From contig JAFAEM010000045.1 in NCBI GenBank assembly GCA_023424015.1, forward strand, positions 45,117-109,116: a stretch of 64,000 nt of DNA. Direction: 5' to 3'. The translations under genes and the position numbers were made by a program. Shown here piece after piece: positions 26,988 to 34,456 of the stretch (position 1 is its first letter; every line of letters starts with the position of its first letter). Origin of the DNA: Bacteroidota bacterium (GTDB taxonomy: Bacteria > Bacteroidota > Bacteroidia > Chitinophagales > Chitinophagaceae). The notes beneath the pieces were generated by a model. That model saw only the letters and a list, made by a program, of their open reading frames with translations. It had not been told where the DNA came from and searched no databases.

Positions 26988-27395
26988 CTATTTTACGGCC
27001 AACTGGATCATTTTCTCCAAAACTTTCAGATCGACATCAGCCAGTTTATTGATGTAGAGGCAACCCACACCGGTCTTATGCTTACCCAATTTGTTCAAAG
27101 TATCGGCATGCTTTTTAACATCAACCACCAGGTGCAGGGATAAATTATTTTTTCGCGGCGCAAAACCGATCTTAAACCAGTCGACCTCTCTCCCGGTAGC
27201 AGGGCTTTTATATCGCAGTTCTCCAAATCCGATCATGGAACTGCCCCACATTTTAGGCTTTGTCTTTGTCGCTTTCTCCATCATCTTCAGGATGACCTGG
27301 CTGTCCTTTCTTTTTTCCTCATCAGCAATACCGGCGATAAAATCCGCAACACTGGCGTCGTTGACCTGGGTTTTGATCTTTACAAGCTTACTCAT
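26988..27395 (-). CDS. DUF1801 domain protein
   Basis: Protein of 135 aa from the ATG at 27395; the preceding TTG codon is in frame but less likely. The DUF1801 (YdhG/SufE-fold-like) pattern is clear in PKMWGSSMIGFGELRYKSPATGREVDWFKIGFAPRKNNLSLHL. The function of the family is not established. A second DUF1801-type gene lies 75 bp upstream on the same strand. Confidence 0.85.
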   Translation of the reverse strand: MSKLVKIKTQVNDASVADFIAGIADEEKRKDSQVILKMMEKATKTKPKMWGSSMIGFGELRYKSPATGREVDWFKIGFAPRKNNLSLHLVVDVKKHADTLNKLGKHKTGVGCLYINKLADVDLKVLEKMIQLAVK

Positions 27396-27470
27396 CAAAA
27401 AATATTTGCTGTTAATGTAAGTAATTTTCAGTTAGTGTACTGGTTAGTTCATAGAAGACAAGCTACATGC

Positions 27471-27833
27471 TCATGCCCCGATCTCCTTTTTTCTAAATCT
27501 CAGTAGTTTCCTGATAAAATCGACCGGTAGTGGAGTATCATGCGGCAGCTGGATAGCCGACTTTGTAACCTTAAATCCCTTTAGCTCTTCTGCAAACGCC
27601 TTCAGCAACTCAGGACTCCAGGGATTTAGGATTGAAATATGTTTAGCGAAAGCGGAATAATAGATCAGGAAACTCTTTCCGATCTTAAATGCAGGTACCT
27701 GGTAACTGATCACCTCCGTAACACCAGGTACTTCTTCGTGCACCAGTTCACGGATGGTCTGCATCCTTTTCTGTATGTCATCAGGAAAGATTTGCTGATA
27801 TTCATTAATCGTCTTGTAGTCGGTTTTAGCCAT
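27471..27833 (-). CDS. DUF1801 (YdhG-like) protein
   Basis: Protein of 120 aa: KTINEYQQIFPDDIQKRMQTIRELVHEEVPGVTEVISYQVPAFK is the YdhG-type DUF1801 opening, and FAKHISILNPWSPE plus SAIQLPHDTPLPVDFIRKLLRFR the typical end. Homologues are small cytoplasmic proteins of unknown function. It is distant from the neighbouring DUF1801 protein, which belongs to another branch. Confidence 0.85.
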   Translation of the reverse strand: MAKTDYKTINEYQQIFPDDIQKRMQTIRELVHEEVPGVTEVISYQVPAFKIGKSFLIYYSAFAKHISILNPWSPELLKAFAEELKGFKVTKSAIQLPHDTPLPVDFIRKLLRFRKKEIGA

Positions 27834-27985
27834 AAAAAAACCTTTTTTTGGACGCGCGAGAATTTAATCAAGCGAAATCTAGCAATAGAGCGATATCCTT
27901 CGTGGCCCACTCCAGCCATTGAGAACTCTACTGTGGACTATTTACTATTCTCGCTTTATAATAAGTATACCCCCAACCAAAACTT

Positions 27986-29158
27986 TTAAAGATAACTAAG
28001 CCACCACTTCTCACGGTGCAACTGTTTGTACCTGTCAAATCGTTTACAAAGCGGGTAAAGCAAAAGTATAACTCCTATCCATACCACATACACCACCCAA
28101 AGGCTAAAACCATAACCTTTCAGGTACGGGGACTCCGATATCCAATCCTCAAAAATCATTACCTGCCAGCCATACCCCGAAAGCTGGGCAAACACTAGTG
28201 CCAAAAGGTGTATAAGGTATAAGTGAAGGATATAAAAGAAAAACGGTACTCTCCCAAACGTGCAGAAAAAATTGACCATCCGGCCCTTTAAACTTTCCGC
28301 ATTTGCAAGGAATATAAGAGCTGCACCCAGGGTCATTAAAAGGTATTGCAAAGACGGGGGATACTTGGTCGGGTTAAAAAAGGAAATAATGCTTCCTGAA
28401 AGTCCCGGATAGTTAGTAAAGGGTATTGGATCGCCGTAAATGTTTGTAGCTCTAAAAATGATAAACAGGCCAAGGCATGCGATCCCGATTTGATTGAACA
28501 ATTTTCGGCGATACTTTTTATCGACTTCAGCATCATAAAATTTTCCGAAATAAAATCCCAGCGACATCACAGCTATCCAGGGAACCAGTGGATATACAAC
28601 AGTCAGTTCCACGTTGTCAGTAAGTTGAAAAACAGCAAATTCATGGATTATAGCCCAAAGCATATTGCCTTCGAATCTCAGGTTATCCAGCAGGTTATGA
28701 CCAAATATGATCAGCAGGCTTAGGATCAGTATCCATTTCCTGGGCAGGTGGATCAAGGCAGCCAGGACGATCATGCCGACACCTAAAGCCCAGATCACCA
28801 ATAAGCCGGGACTACGGAAATAAATATCGAAATACCAGGCAAAATTCACAATCGTCATTTCTATAAAAACCAGCCATAGCCCCCGTTTCAGAAGGAAGGC
28901 TGACAACTCAGATCTGGATTTTCTTTTTCCCACCAAAAAGGCCGAGATACCTGCCAGGAAACTAAATGCCGGTGCACAGAAATGCGTAATAAACCGCGTA
29001 AAAAAGATCGGCAGGGTACTTCGTACCGGGTCGGCTGGATCATAAAAAAATGCGGGATAATGAAAATAGTCACGCACATGGTCTAGTGCCATGATGACCA
29101 TGACTAATCCTTTCAAAAAGTCAATGGACTCAATCCTGGGTTTACTGATCGCAGACAT
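27986..29158 (-). CDS. DUF1624/heparan-alpha-glucosaminide acetyltransferase-like membrane protein
   Basis: Integral membrane protein of 390 aa with about ten helices. The N-terminus, RIESIDFLKGLVMVIMALDHVRDYFHY, holds the conserved Asp-His of DUF1624 (HGSNAT-catalytic-domain-like) proteins, which move acetyl groups across membranes. PLVPWIAVMSLGFYFGK and GRVPFFFYILHLYLIHLLAL are also family blocks. The acceptor is unknown. Divergence from HGSNAT is large, so acyltransferase activity is inference. Confidence 0.85.
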   Translation of the reverse strand: MSAISKPRIESIDFLKGLVMVIMALDHVRDYFHYPAFFYDPADPVRSTLPIFFTRFITHFCAPAFSFLAGISAFLVGKRKSRSELSAFLLKRGLWLVFIEMTIVNFAWYFDIYFRSPGLLVIWALGVGMIVLAALIHLPRKWILILSLLIIFGHNLLDNLRFEGNMLWAIIHEFAVFQLTDNVELTVVYPLVPWIAVMSLGFYFGKFYDAEVDKKYRRKLFNQIGIACLGLFIIFRATNIYGDPIPFTNYPGLSGSIISFFNPTKYPPSLQYLLMTLGAALIFLANAESLKGRMVNFFCTFGRVPFFFYILHLYLIHLLALVFAQLSGYGWQVMIFEDWISESPYLKGYGFSLWVVYVVWIGVILLLYPLCKRFDRYKQLHREKWWLSYL

Positions 29159-29455
29159 GCAGGTAGGTTAATTTGACTGGCTAAAGAAAATGTATTTTAG
29201 CTTCCACAGAGAGAGACGCCGGTAAAACACCTGTTAAAGTTATAGGGTGGTAATTGGATTTCCTAAATGCTTAAAATTTTCTATGGTTAAAATGGAATCT
29301 ATAGTCGTGGACAGTAGAACGCGGTTTTTTATGTTGGTTATGATCATTTATGATCTGACCCGTTTTGAATAAAATCTTAAACAATCATAACAATCCGCGT
29401 CCCTCATTCTCTGAGCAAAAGGGATCTCACTATGTTACCATGCATCCATTTCGTA
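29159..29455. repeat. Intergenic region with ACGCGGATT/TTATGATT element in inverted arms
   Basis: No gene is seen. An element at 29318-29353 (ACGCGG...GGTTATGATCATTTATGAT) faces an inverted partner at 29379-29403 (AATCATAACAATCCGCGTCCC). Together they can form a long imperfect hairpin. A related direct copy is at 47936-47980. Confidence 0.7.
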
Positions 29456-30889
29456 CTATTCCTCTTTTTTCACTTTGACTTTCCTGTAGTAAAAATATAG
29501 CGGCAATCCCATCGCCGTGATCAACAAACCCAACAAGGAATTGATCACCGGCTGGCGACCGGCCAGGTAATTGGCGATATCATTCCATATTGTGGATACC
29601 AGGTAAAATCCTGAAAAAGCAATAAACAAAATAGGTACCCAGGGATAGCCCCAGACACGGTAAGGTCGTGCTTCTTCAGGCTTTTTTTTGCGCATTAGAA
29701 AAATACCGATGGCACCAAAAAGGTAAGCCACCCAGGTGATAAAGACAAACATATCGGCAAGCATATCAAAAGAGCCAGTTATAATAAACAGGCAAGACCA
29801 TATCGCGTGAAGAAGGACAGCATTTCCCGGTGTCTGATACCTTGTATGTGTTCTACCCGTCCAGGGCCAAAATACTTTAGCATGCCCCATGGCATAAGTG
29901 ACCCGACATGTTGCCATCAGGTTGCCATTGACAGCGCCAAGCGTACAGATCACGATCATTGCAGCTATGAGGGCGCCGCTTGTATTTCCCAGCACCATGG
30001 CCATAGCATCGGAAGCGATCACAGTAGAACCGGCCATTTGATCGACAGGCAACGCATACAGGTATGCGAGGTTAACTATGACATAAACGATAATGCAGGT
30101 AGTGACACCCAGCAGCAGGCTTTTAGGAATATTCTTTTGTGGCTGCCGGAGTTCCCCTGCCACGAAAGTGATATTGATCCAGCCATCATAAGCCATAAAT
30201 GCACCAGTCATTGCAGCAATGATGCCACTTAGCAAGGCAACACCCTGTCGCGGGTTTTCGGTATAAAAAAAGTTTTGGACATCACCTCTTCCTGAAAAAA
30301 ATATGCCGCCTATTAGTGCAGCAATAACGATAAGTTTTACAATTGTAGATACTAATTGAAAGGAACTTCCACTTTTCACACTTCGGTAATTCAGCAACGC
30401 CAGTCCAAGCACAATAAAAATAGCGATAGCTTTTACCTCGATATTTTGCAGAGGATAAAGTGTCCCGATAAAAGGAATATGCCAGGTCCATGAAGTCTCC
30501 GTGGCAGTAGCTAATCCGGGCAACTGTAAAAAATAGTTGCTGTATTGAGCACACACAAACGCGATAGCAGCTACTGCTGCTGTATTGATCACCGCAAATG
30601 CCGACCAGCCATAGAGGAAGGAAAAGAAATCTCCAAACATACGACGGAAATAAGCATAGATGCCTCCTGTTTCAGGCCACATAGCCCCCAGTTCAGAAAA
30701 GATCAGTGCGCCACATAATGAAAATAACCCGGCGATTATCCAGACAAGCATTAACCAAATGGGAGAGCCCAACTGTGCCGCCATAGTAGCGGGCTTCATA
30801 AAAATTCCTGAACCAATGATGCTCCCGATGATGATAGCAGTTGCTGACCAGAATCCGATTTTTTTTTGCAGTGAGTTTTGGATGTTCAT
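29456..30889 (-). CDS. APC-family amino acid permease
   Basis: Membrane protein of 477 aa with 12 predicted helices. It starts with the canonical APC TM1 unwound segment IIIGSIIGSGIFMKPA, then GALIFSELGAMWPETGGIYAYFRRMFG, and ends with an RPYRVWGYPWVP loop typical of LAT/SteT-like exchangers. It probably transports or exchanges a neutral or aromatic amino acid; the specificity cannot be read. Preceded by a structured leader with an intrinsic terminator (30930-31187), implying attenuation control. Confidence 0.92.
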   Translation of the reverse strand: MNIQNSLQKKIGFWSATAIIIGSIIGSGIFMKPATMAAQLGSPIWLMLVWIIAGLFSLCGALIFSELGAMWPETGGIYAYFRRMFGDFFSFLYGWSAFAVINTAAVAAIAFVCAQYSNYFLQLPGLATATETSWTWHIPFIGTLYPLQNIEVKAIAIFIVLGLALLNYRSVKSGSSFQLVSTIVKLIVIAALIGGIFFSGRGDVQNFFYTENPRQGVALLSGIIAAMTGAFMAYDGWINITFVAGELRQPQKNIPKSLLLGVTTCIIVYVIVNLAYLYALPVDQMAGSTVIASDAMAMVLGNTSGALIAAMIVICTLGAVNGNLMATCRVTYAMGHAKVFWPWTGRTHTRYQTPGNAVLLHAIWSCLFIITGSFDMLADMFVFITWVAYLFGAIGIFLMRKKKPEEARPYRVWGYPWVPILFIAFSGFYLVSTIWNDIANYLAGRQPVINSLLGLLITAMGLPLYFYYRKVKVKKEE

Positions 30890-30929
30890 AAATATGTAGT
30901 GGAAGGTATGAAGCCCGAACTGAACGATT

Positions 30930-30980
30930 TCAACTTTCTGTTTTTAATCTCGTGTAACCGAACATAAAAAAAAGCTTCAT
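30930..30980 (-). CDS. Possible 16-codon leader peptide overlapping the terminator
   Basis: The minus-strand ATG lies in the 3' arm of the terminator, and the frame runs through the T-tract: MKLFFMFGYTRLKTES then TGA. It is rich in Phe/Tyr. It could be chance, but its place between the terminator and the permease start makes a control peptide possible. Confidence 0.25.
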   Translation of the reverse strand: MKLFFMFGYTRLKTES

Positions 30981-31009
30981 ACACCCTGCTTGCCGGGAGA
31001 TGAAGCTTT
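30966..31009 (-). terminator. Intrinsic terminator in the permease leader
   Basis: Perfect 10-bp stem AAAGCTTCAT/ATGAAGCTTT with a 19-base loop containing CCCGG...CAGGG; followed on the minus strand by eight Ts. It lies 77 bp upstream of the permease ATG, in the position of an attenuator. Confidence 0.85.
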
Positions 31010-31135
31010 CTAAAAAATTCTGTTTTCTGGTTTCAACCCGAATATAGCAATGACTACATACCTACGGCCCGGATACTAGTCTTTCCCGGTAGGATTAACA
31101 GGTAAAGGAAGGAGATGGATTACCAGAAACGGGTA
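31010..31135 (-). promoter_or_regulatory. Structured 5' leader of the APC permease (riboswitch-like, class unknown)
   Basis: Minus strand: an outer stem TTTCTGGT/ACCAGAAA (31122-31130 with 31022-31031) encloses about 90 nt holding a second stem CCTAC/GTAGG (31089-31093 with 31061-31065). This lies just upstream of the intrinsic terminator. The layout resembles an aptamer plus expression platform, but I do not see SAM, TPP, cobalamin, glycine, lysine or T-box signatures. Confidence 0.5.
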
Positions 31136-31156
31136 AGAGCTGGTTTGCTTGCGCGA

Positions 31157-31187
31157 CTAAGATAAATAGAAGATTTTTGCCATACAA
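31157..31187 (-). promoter_or_regulatory. Probable promoter of the permease leader
   Basis: Minus-strand TTG (31187-31185), a 20-bp spacer and TATCTTAG (31164-31157), which matches TAnnTTTG at seven of eight positions. Confidence 0.5.
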
Positions 31188-31366
31188 TAGCGTGAATAAA
31201 TAATTTTCAATATGTTTTTATATAGCTGATACTGGAAAGTTAACAAATTGACAGCAGGCCTAGATATAAGAAATTTAATTCATATTTCGGTCAAATAACT
31301 TACCTTAAGGTTCCATTACAAGTGCCTGACTCTCACACCGAATTTTTAACTCTAAAAATAAACACC

Positions 31367-32674
31367 ATGGCAATCAATTTAATTGATGCGGCAAAAAGTC
31401 TGCTGCCTAATGACCTGGTCTCAAGAGCTGCAGTTGGGCTGGGCGAAACTGAAGGTGGAATTCAAAAAGCCCTTAGTGGCGCGATCCCCGCGGTACTGGC
31501 CGGCCTTTTAAGCAAATCTTCCTCGGGCGGAGGGTCAGGTATTTTGGAAATGGTGAAGGGAGCCGCAGGGTCGGGTATTCTGAGCAATCTTGGTAATCTG
31601 GTCAATACCGGAGCCTCAGGAGCAGGTGGTATTGGATCCACGGTAATGGGCTGGCTTAATTCCCTTTTTGGTGACAGATTGAATAGTATCATAAACGCAA
31701 TCGCAGGGTTTGCTGGTATCAAACCGTCATCAGCAAATGCGGTGATGAGTATGGCGGCACCGGCTGCATTGGCTCCTGTTGGACAATATGCAACCGAGAA
31801 TAACCTGGGAGCCGCAGACATCGGCTCATTTCTTCAAAGTCAGAAAGACTCAATTTTAAACGCCGTTCCATCGGGGTTCAACCTGGCCGGAGCTCTTGGG
31901 CTTGGCAGCCTTGCAAATATTGGAAGCAGGATCACGGGCGGAGTATCGACTGCCGGTGAGTATGCGTCAGATACTGTAAAGAATGTAGGATCCTCCGGCA
32001 ACAAATGGTTATGGCCCCTGCTTTTGCTCGTGGCCCTGGCGGCTTTGATCTGGTACTTTACACAGCGTGGATGTGGTGATGCAGCTACTACCACTACGGA
32101 AGATACCACAACAACTACCATTGCACCGGAACCTGCACCAGTTGACAGATCAACCGGAATGCTCGACACCGCAACAGGCAATTATGTTTATAATACCGGT
32201 AATGAGATCGAATTAAAATTAAATGATGGCAATACGCTTCGTGTAGGGGAAAACAGCACGGAAGCTAAACTGTACAATATGCTGAATAGTTCGGATTTCA
32301 AAATTGATACAGTTGATAAGACTAAGAACTGGGTGACTTTTGACCGCGTTTATTTCGAAACAGGTAATTCTGTGTTGACAACCTCATCTCAAACACAGGT
32401 ACAAAACATCGCGGCGATCTTAAAGAATTTCCCATCGGCTGCGATTAAGATCGGCGGTTATACCGACAATACCGGCGACGCTGCCGTCAACAAAAAGATC
32501 TCTGATGATCGTGCAAGGTATGTCATGAATGAGCTGATCAAACTCGGCGCGGGTAAAAACCAGGTTACAGAAGCTGTAGGCTATGGCCCCGAACATCCTG
32601 TATGTCCCGGCAACGATACACCGGAGTGTAAAGCTCAAAACAGGCGGGTTGATTTAAAAGTGGCAGCTAAATAA
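31367..32674 (+). CDS. DUF937-OmpA fusion protein
   Basis: Protein of 435 aa from the ATG at 31367; a GTG 45 bases upstream is in frame but has no family support. Residues about 1-190 are a Gly/Ala/Ser-rich DUF937 (YidB-like) region (SLLPNDLVSRAAVGLGETEGGIQKALSGAIPAVLAGLL). A single transmembrane helix (WLWPLLLLVALAALIWYFT, about 215-233) and a Thr-rich spacer (TTTTEDTTTTT) follow. The C-terminal OmpA domain (about 320-435) has the peptidoglycan-binding pattern GGYTDNTGDAAVNKKISDDRARYV. The OmpA part likely holds the wall from an inner-membrane anchor; the DUF937 role is unknown. Confidence 0.88.
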   Translation: MAINLIDAAKSLLPNDLVSRAAVGLGETEGGIQKALSGAIPAVLAGLLSKSSSGGGSGILEMVKGAAGSGILSNLGNLVNTGASGAGGIGSTVMGWLNSLFGDRLNSIINAIAGFAGIKPSSANAVMSMAAPAALAPVGQYATENNLGAADIGSFLQSQKDSILNAVPSGFNLAGALGLGSLANIGSRITGGVSTAGEYASDTVKNVGSSGNKWLWPLLLLVALAALIWYFTQRGCGDAATTTTEDTTTTTIAPEPAPVDRSTGMLDTATGNYVYNTGNEIELKLNDGNTLRVGENSTEAKLYNMLNSSDFKIDTVDKTKNWVTFDRVYFETGNSVLTTSSQTQVQNIAAILKNFPSAAIKIGGYTDNTGDAAVNKKISDDRARYVMNELIKLGAGKNQVTEAVGYGPEHPVCPGNDTPECKAQNRRVDLKVAAK

Positions 32675-32727
32675 TTTTAGGGTGTTACCGGCAGAACCTG
32701 TAAAGCCCACAATACAATGATGAAATT

Positions 32728-32757
32728 AAAGGTTGCCGTGCTAACCGGCAACCTTTT
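32728..32757 (+). terminator. Probable terminator of the DUF937-OmpA gene
   Basis: Perfect 11-bp stem AAAGGTTGCCG/CGGCAACCTTT around a seven-base loop; the following T tract is short (TTTT within the arm). Confidence 0.65.
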
Positions 32758-32837
32758 AAAGATTTCAATTCATTTGGGTCCGAATACTCTTTCGAAGCTA
32801 CATGTGTTAAGGAAGCAACCTTTTAAACCTTAAGTTT

Positions 32838-34367
32838 ATGCGAAAGTATTTGTTTGTTTTCAGCCTATTGGCATTACTTGTGATGGGCGGCTATCGTGCT
32901 ACCCATTTATTTGAAGAAATACCCAAAACCTGGGATGAAGGAAAGCTACGGTCGCTACACCTCCCTTTAGTCGATACATCAGTCCATGTAGGCACTGTTT
33001 CGGAACAATATTATTACAGCATTCCTGAGCGACTGGCATACCGTACTTACCCGATGTACATGCCGGGTCTCGAACCAGGCGGCTATTTTGACTGGCTTGC
33101 ACAACAAAATGAGATCATCGACTTCAATCCCGATCAGCTGAAAACGGAAGCAGACTGGATAAAAGCGGGTGAAATTATTTTTGGACTGCCTACCCTGCTA
33201 CTCCCACTTGATACTAACCTGAAAAGAGCTTTACCCGGTATTGCCGAGAACTGGAAACGAATTAATATGCCGACCACGAAAGATGGTATCATTCCATTTT
33301 TCTATATCACGGTAAAAGAAAAGGGTCAGTTGTTTTTAGGATCCTTTTCCTGTGCAACCTGCCATACTAAGGTAATGCCCGATGGCACTACTTTAAAAGG
33401 CGCACAGGGTAATTATCCTTTTGGCAACGATCTGCCGATGGTGCTGGCCTATAGTCCTGCTGCGCAACAACTGGAGGGAAGAATTCCTGAAACAACAAAA
33501 TCTTTACTTTCTATGCTTTTTATAGCGCCCTGGATCAGGCATGAGAGCCAAAAGATCTGGGCGCACTTTGAAACGGAATACGACAAAACAGTGATACCTG
33601 ATTTCCAGGCAACCATTCCTGGCGTGATGCACCGCCATGGTTCCATGATCGGCTACCCAACCAATATTCCTGATCTATACAATCTTCGTGATCGAAAATA
33701 TTTTGACCGAACCGGGCTGATGCTCCATCGCGATATCGGCGACCTGATGCGATATGCCGCTTTAAACCAGGGTCTTGATTTTCTAAATGACTACAGCGGC
33801 TACAATCCGCGACCGAGACCCGCAGATCCGCAAAAAGGAGATATGTTAAGGTATTCTGACGCGCAGTTATATGCGCTGGCAAAATATGTTTATTCATTGA
33901 AGCCCCCGCAAAACCCAAATCCCGCACCAGCCGCGATAATAGAAAAAGGTAAACAGATCTTCGAAGCTGAAAACTGCTCGGAATGCCATACACCGCCGCT
34001 TTATACGAGTAACAAGCTCACGCCGGCAATTGGATTCGAAATACCGAAAGAGCATTTTTTAAAATATGATATTTATGAGGAATGCCTGGAAACAGACCCG
34101 GGTCTTGCTATGTTTACGCGAAGAGGGAGTGGTTATTATAAAGTTCCTTCTTTAAAAGGTGCCTGGAACCGTTCTGCATTTTTACATAGCGGTTATTTTG
34201 CCACTCTCGAAGATATGTTTGATAAGAAAAGACTGGAAAACGATTATGTTCCGACCGGCTACAAACCCGCCGCTTTAAAAACCATGGCGGTTACCGGTCA
34301 CAAATATGGTCTCGATCTAAACGATGAAGACCGTAAAGCCCTGATTGCATTTATAAAATCCCTTTAA
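32838..34367 (+). CDS. Di-haem cytochrome c family protein (MauG/cytochrome c peroxidase-related)
   Basis: Protein of 509 aa with an N-terminal signal/anchor (LFVFSLLALLVMGGY) and two CxxCH haem sites: CATCH (about residue 171) and CSECH (about 378). The C-terminal cytochrome c domain includes KGKQIFEAENCSECHTPPLYTSNKL and the VPSLKGAWNRSAFLHSGYFATLEDM block typical of MauG/CCP-like proteins (PSLRG...FHDG-like). The ~165 residues before the first haem are unusual. Probably a periplasmic redox protein; electron partner and substrate unknown. No peroxidase assignment is certain. Confidence 0.82.
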   Translation: MRKYLFVFSLLALLVMGGYRATHLFEEIPKTWDEGKLRSLHLPLVDTSVHVGTVSEQYYYSIPERLAYRTYPMYMPGLEPGGYFDWLAQQNEIIDFNPDQLKTEADWIKAGEIIFGLPTLLLPLDTNLKRALPGIAENWKRINMPTTKDGIIPFFYITVKEKGQLFLGSFSCATCHTKVMPDGTTLKGAQGNYPFGNDLPMVLAYSPAAQQLEGRIPETTKSLLSMLFIAPWIRHESQKIWAHFETEYDKTVIPDFQATIPGVMHRHGSMIGYPTNIPDLYNLRDRKYFDRTGLMLHRDIGDLMRYAALNQGLDFLNDYSGYNPRPRPADPQKGDMLRYSDAQLYALAKYVYSLKPPQNPNPAPAAIIEKGKQIFEAENCSECHTPPLYTSNKLTPAIGFEIPKEHFLKYDIYEECLETDPGLAMFTRRGSGYYKVPSLKGAWNRSAFLHSGYFATLEDMFDKKRLENDYVPTGYKPAALKTMAVTGHKYGLDLNDEDRKALIAFIKSL

Positions 34368-34456
34368 ATGAATCTGAAACAATTGCCTAATCAAATTCGA
34401 ACAATGAGTACTTCCGATAATGAGGCCCCCATCCCAATTCTTTCAACCCCAATGCC

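Noticed and set aside
29159..29455. tRNA genes in intergenic regions (this and others)
   Set aside because: No T-loop GTTCGAATC-type box with matching acceptor stem was found in the gene-free stretches I read.
30966..31130. SAM or other named riboswitch
   Set aside because: I looked for SAM-I, TPP, cobalamin, glycine, lysine and T-box core motifs and saw none; only a riboswitch-like layout is claimed.
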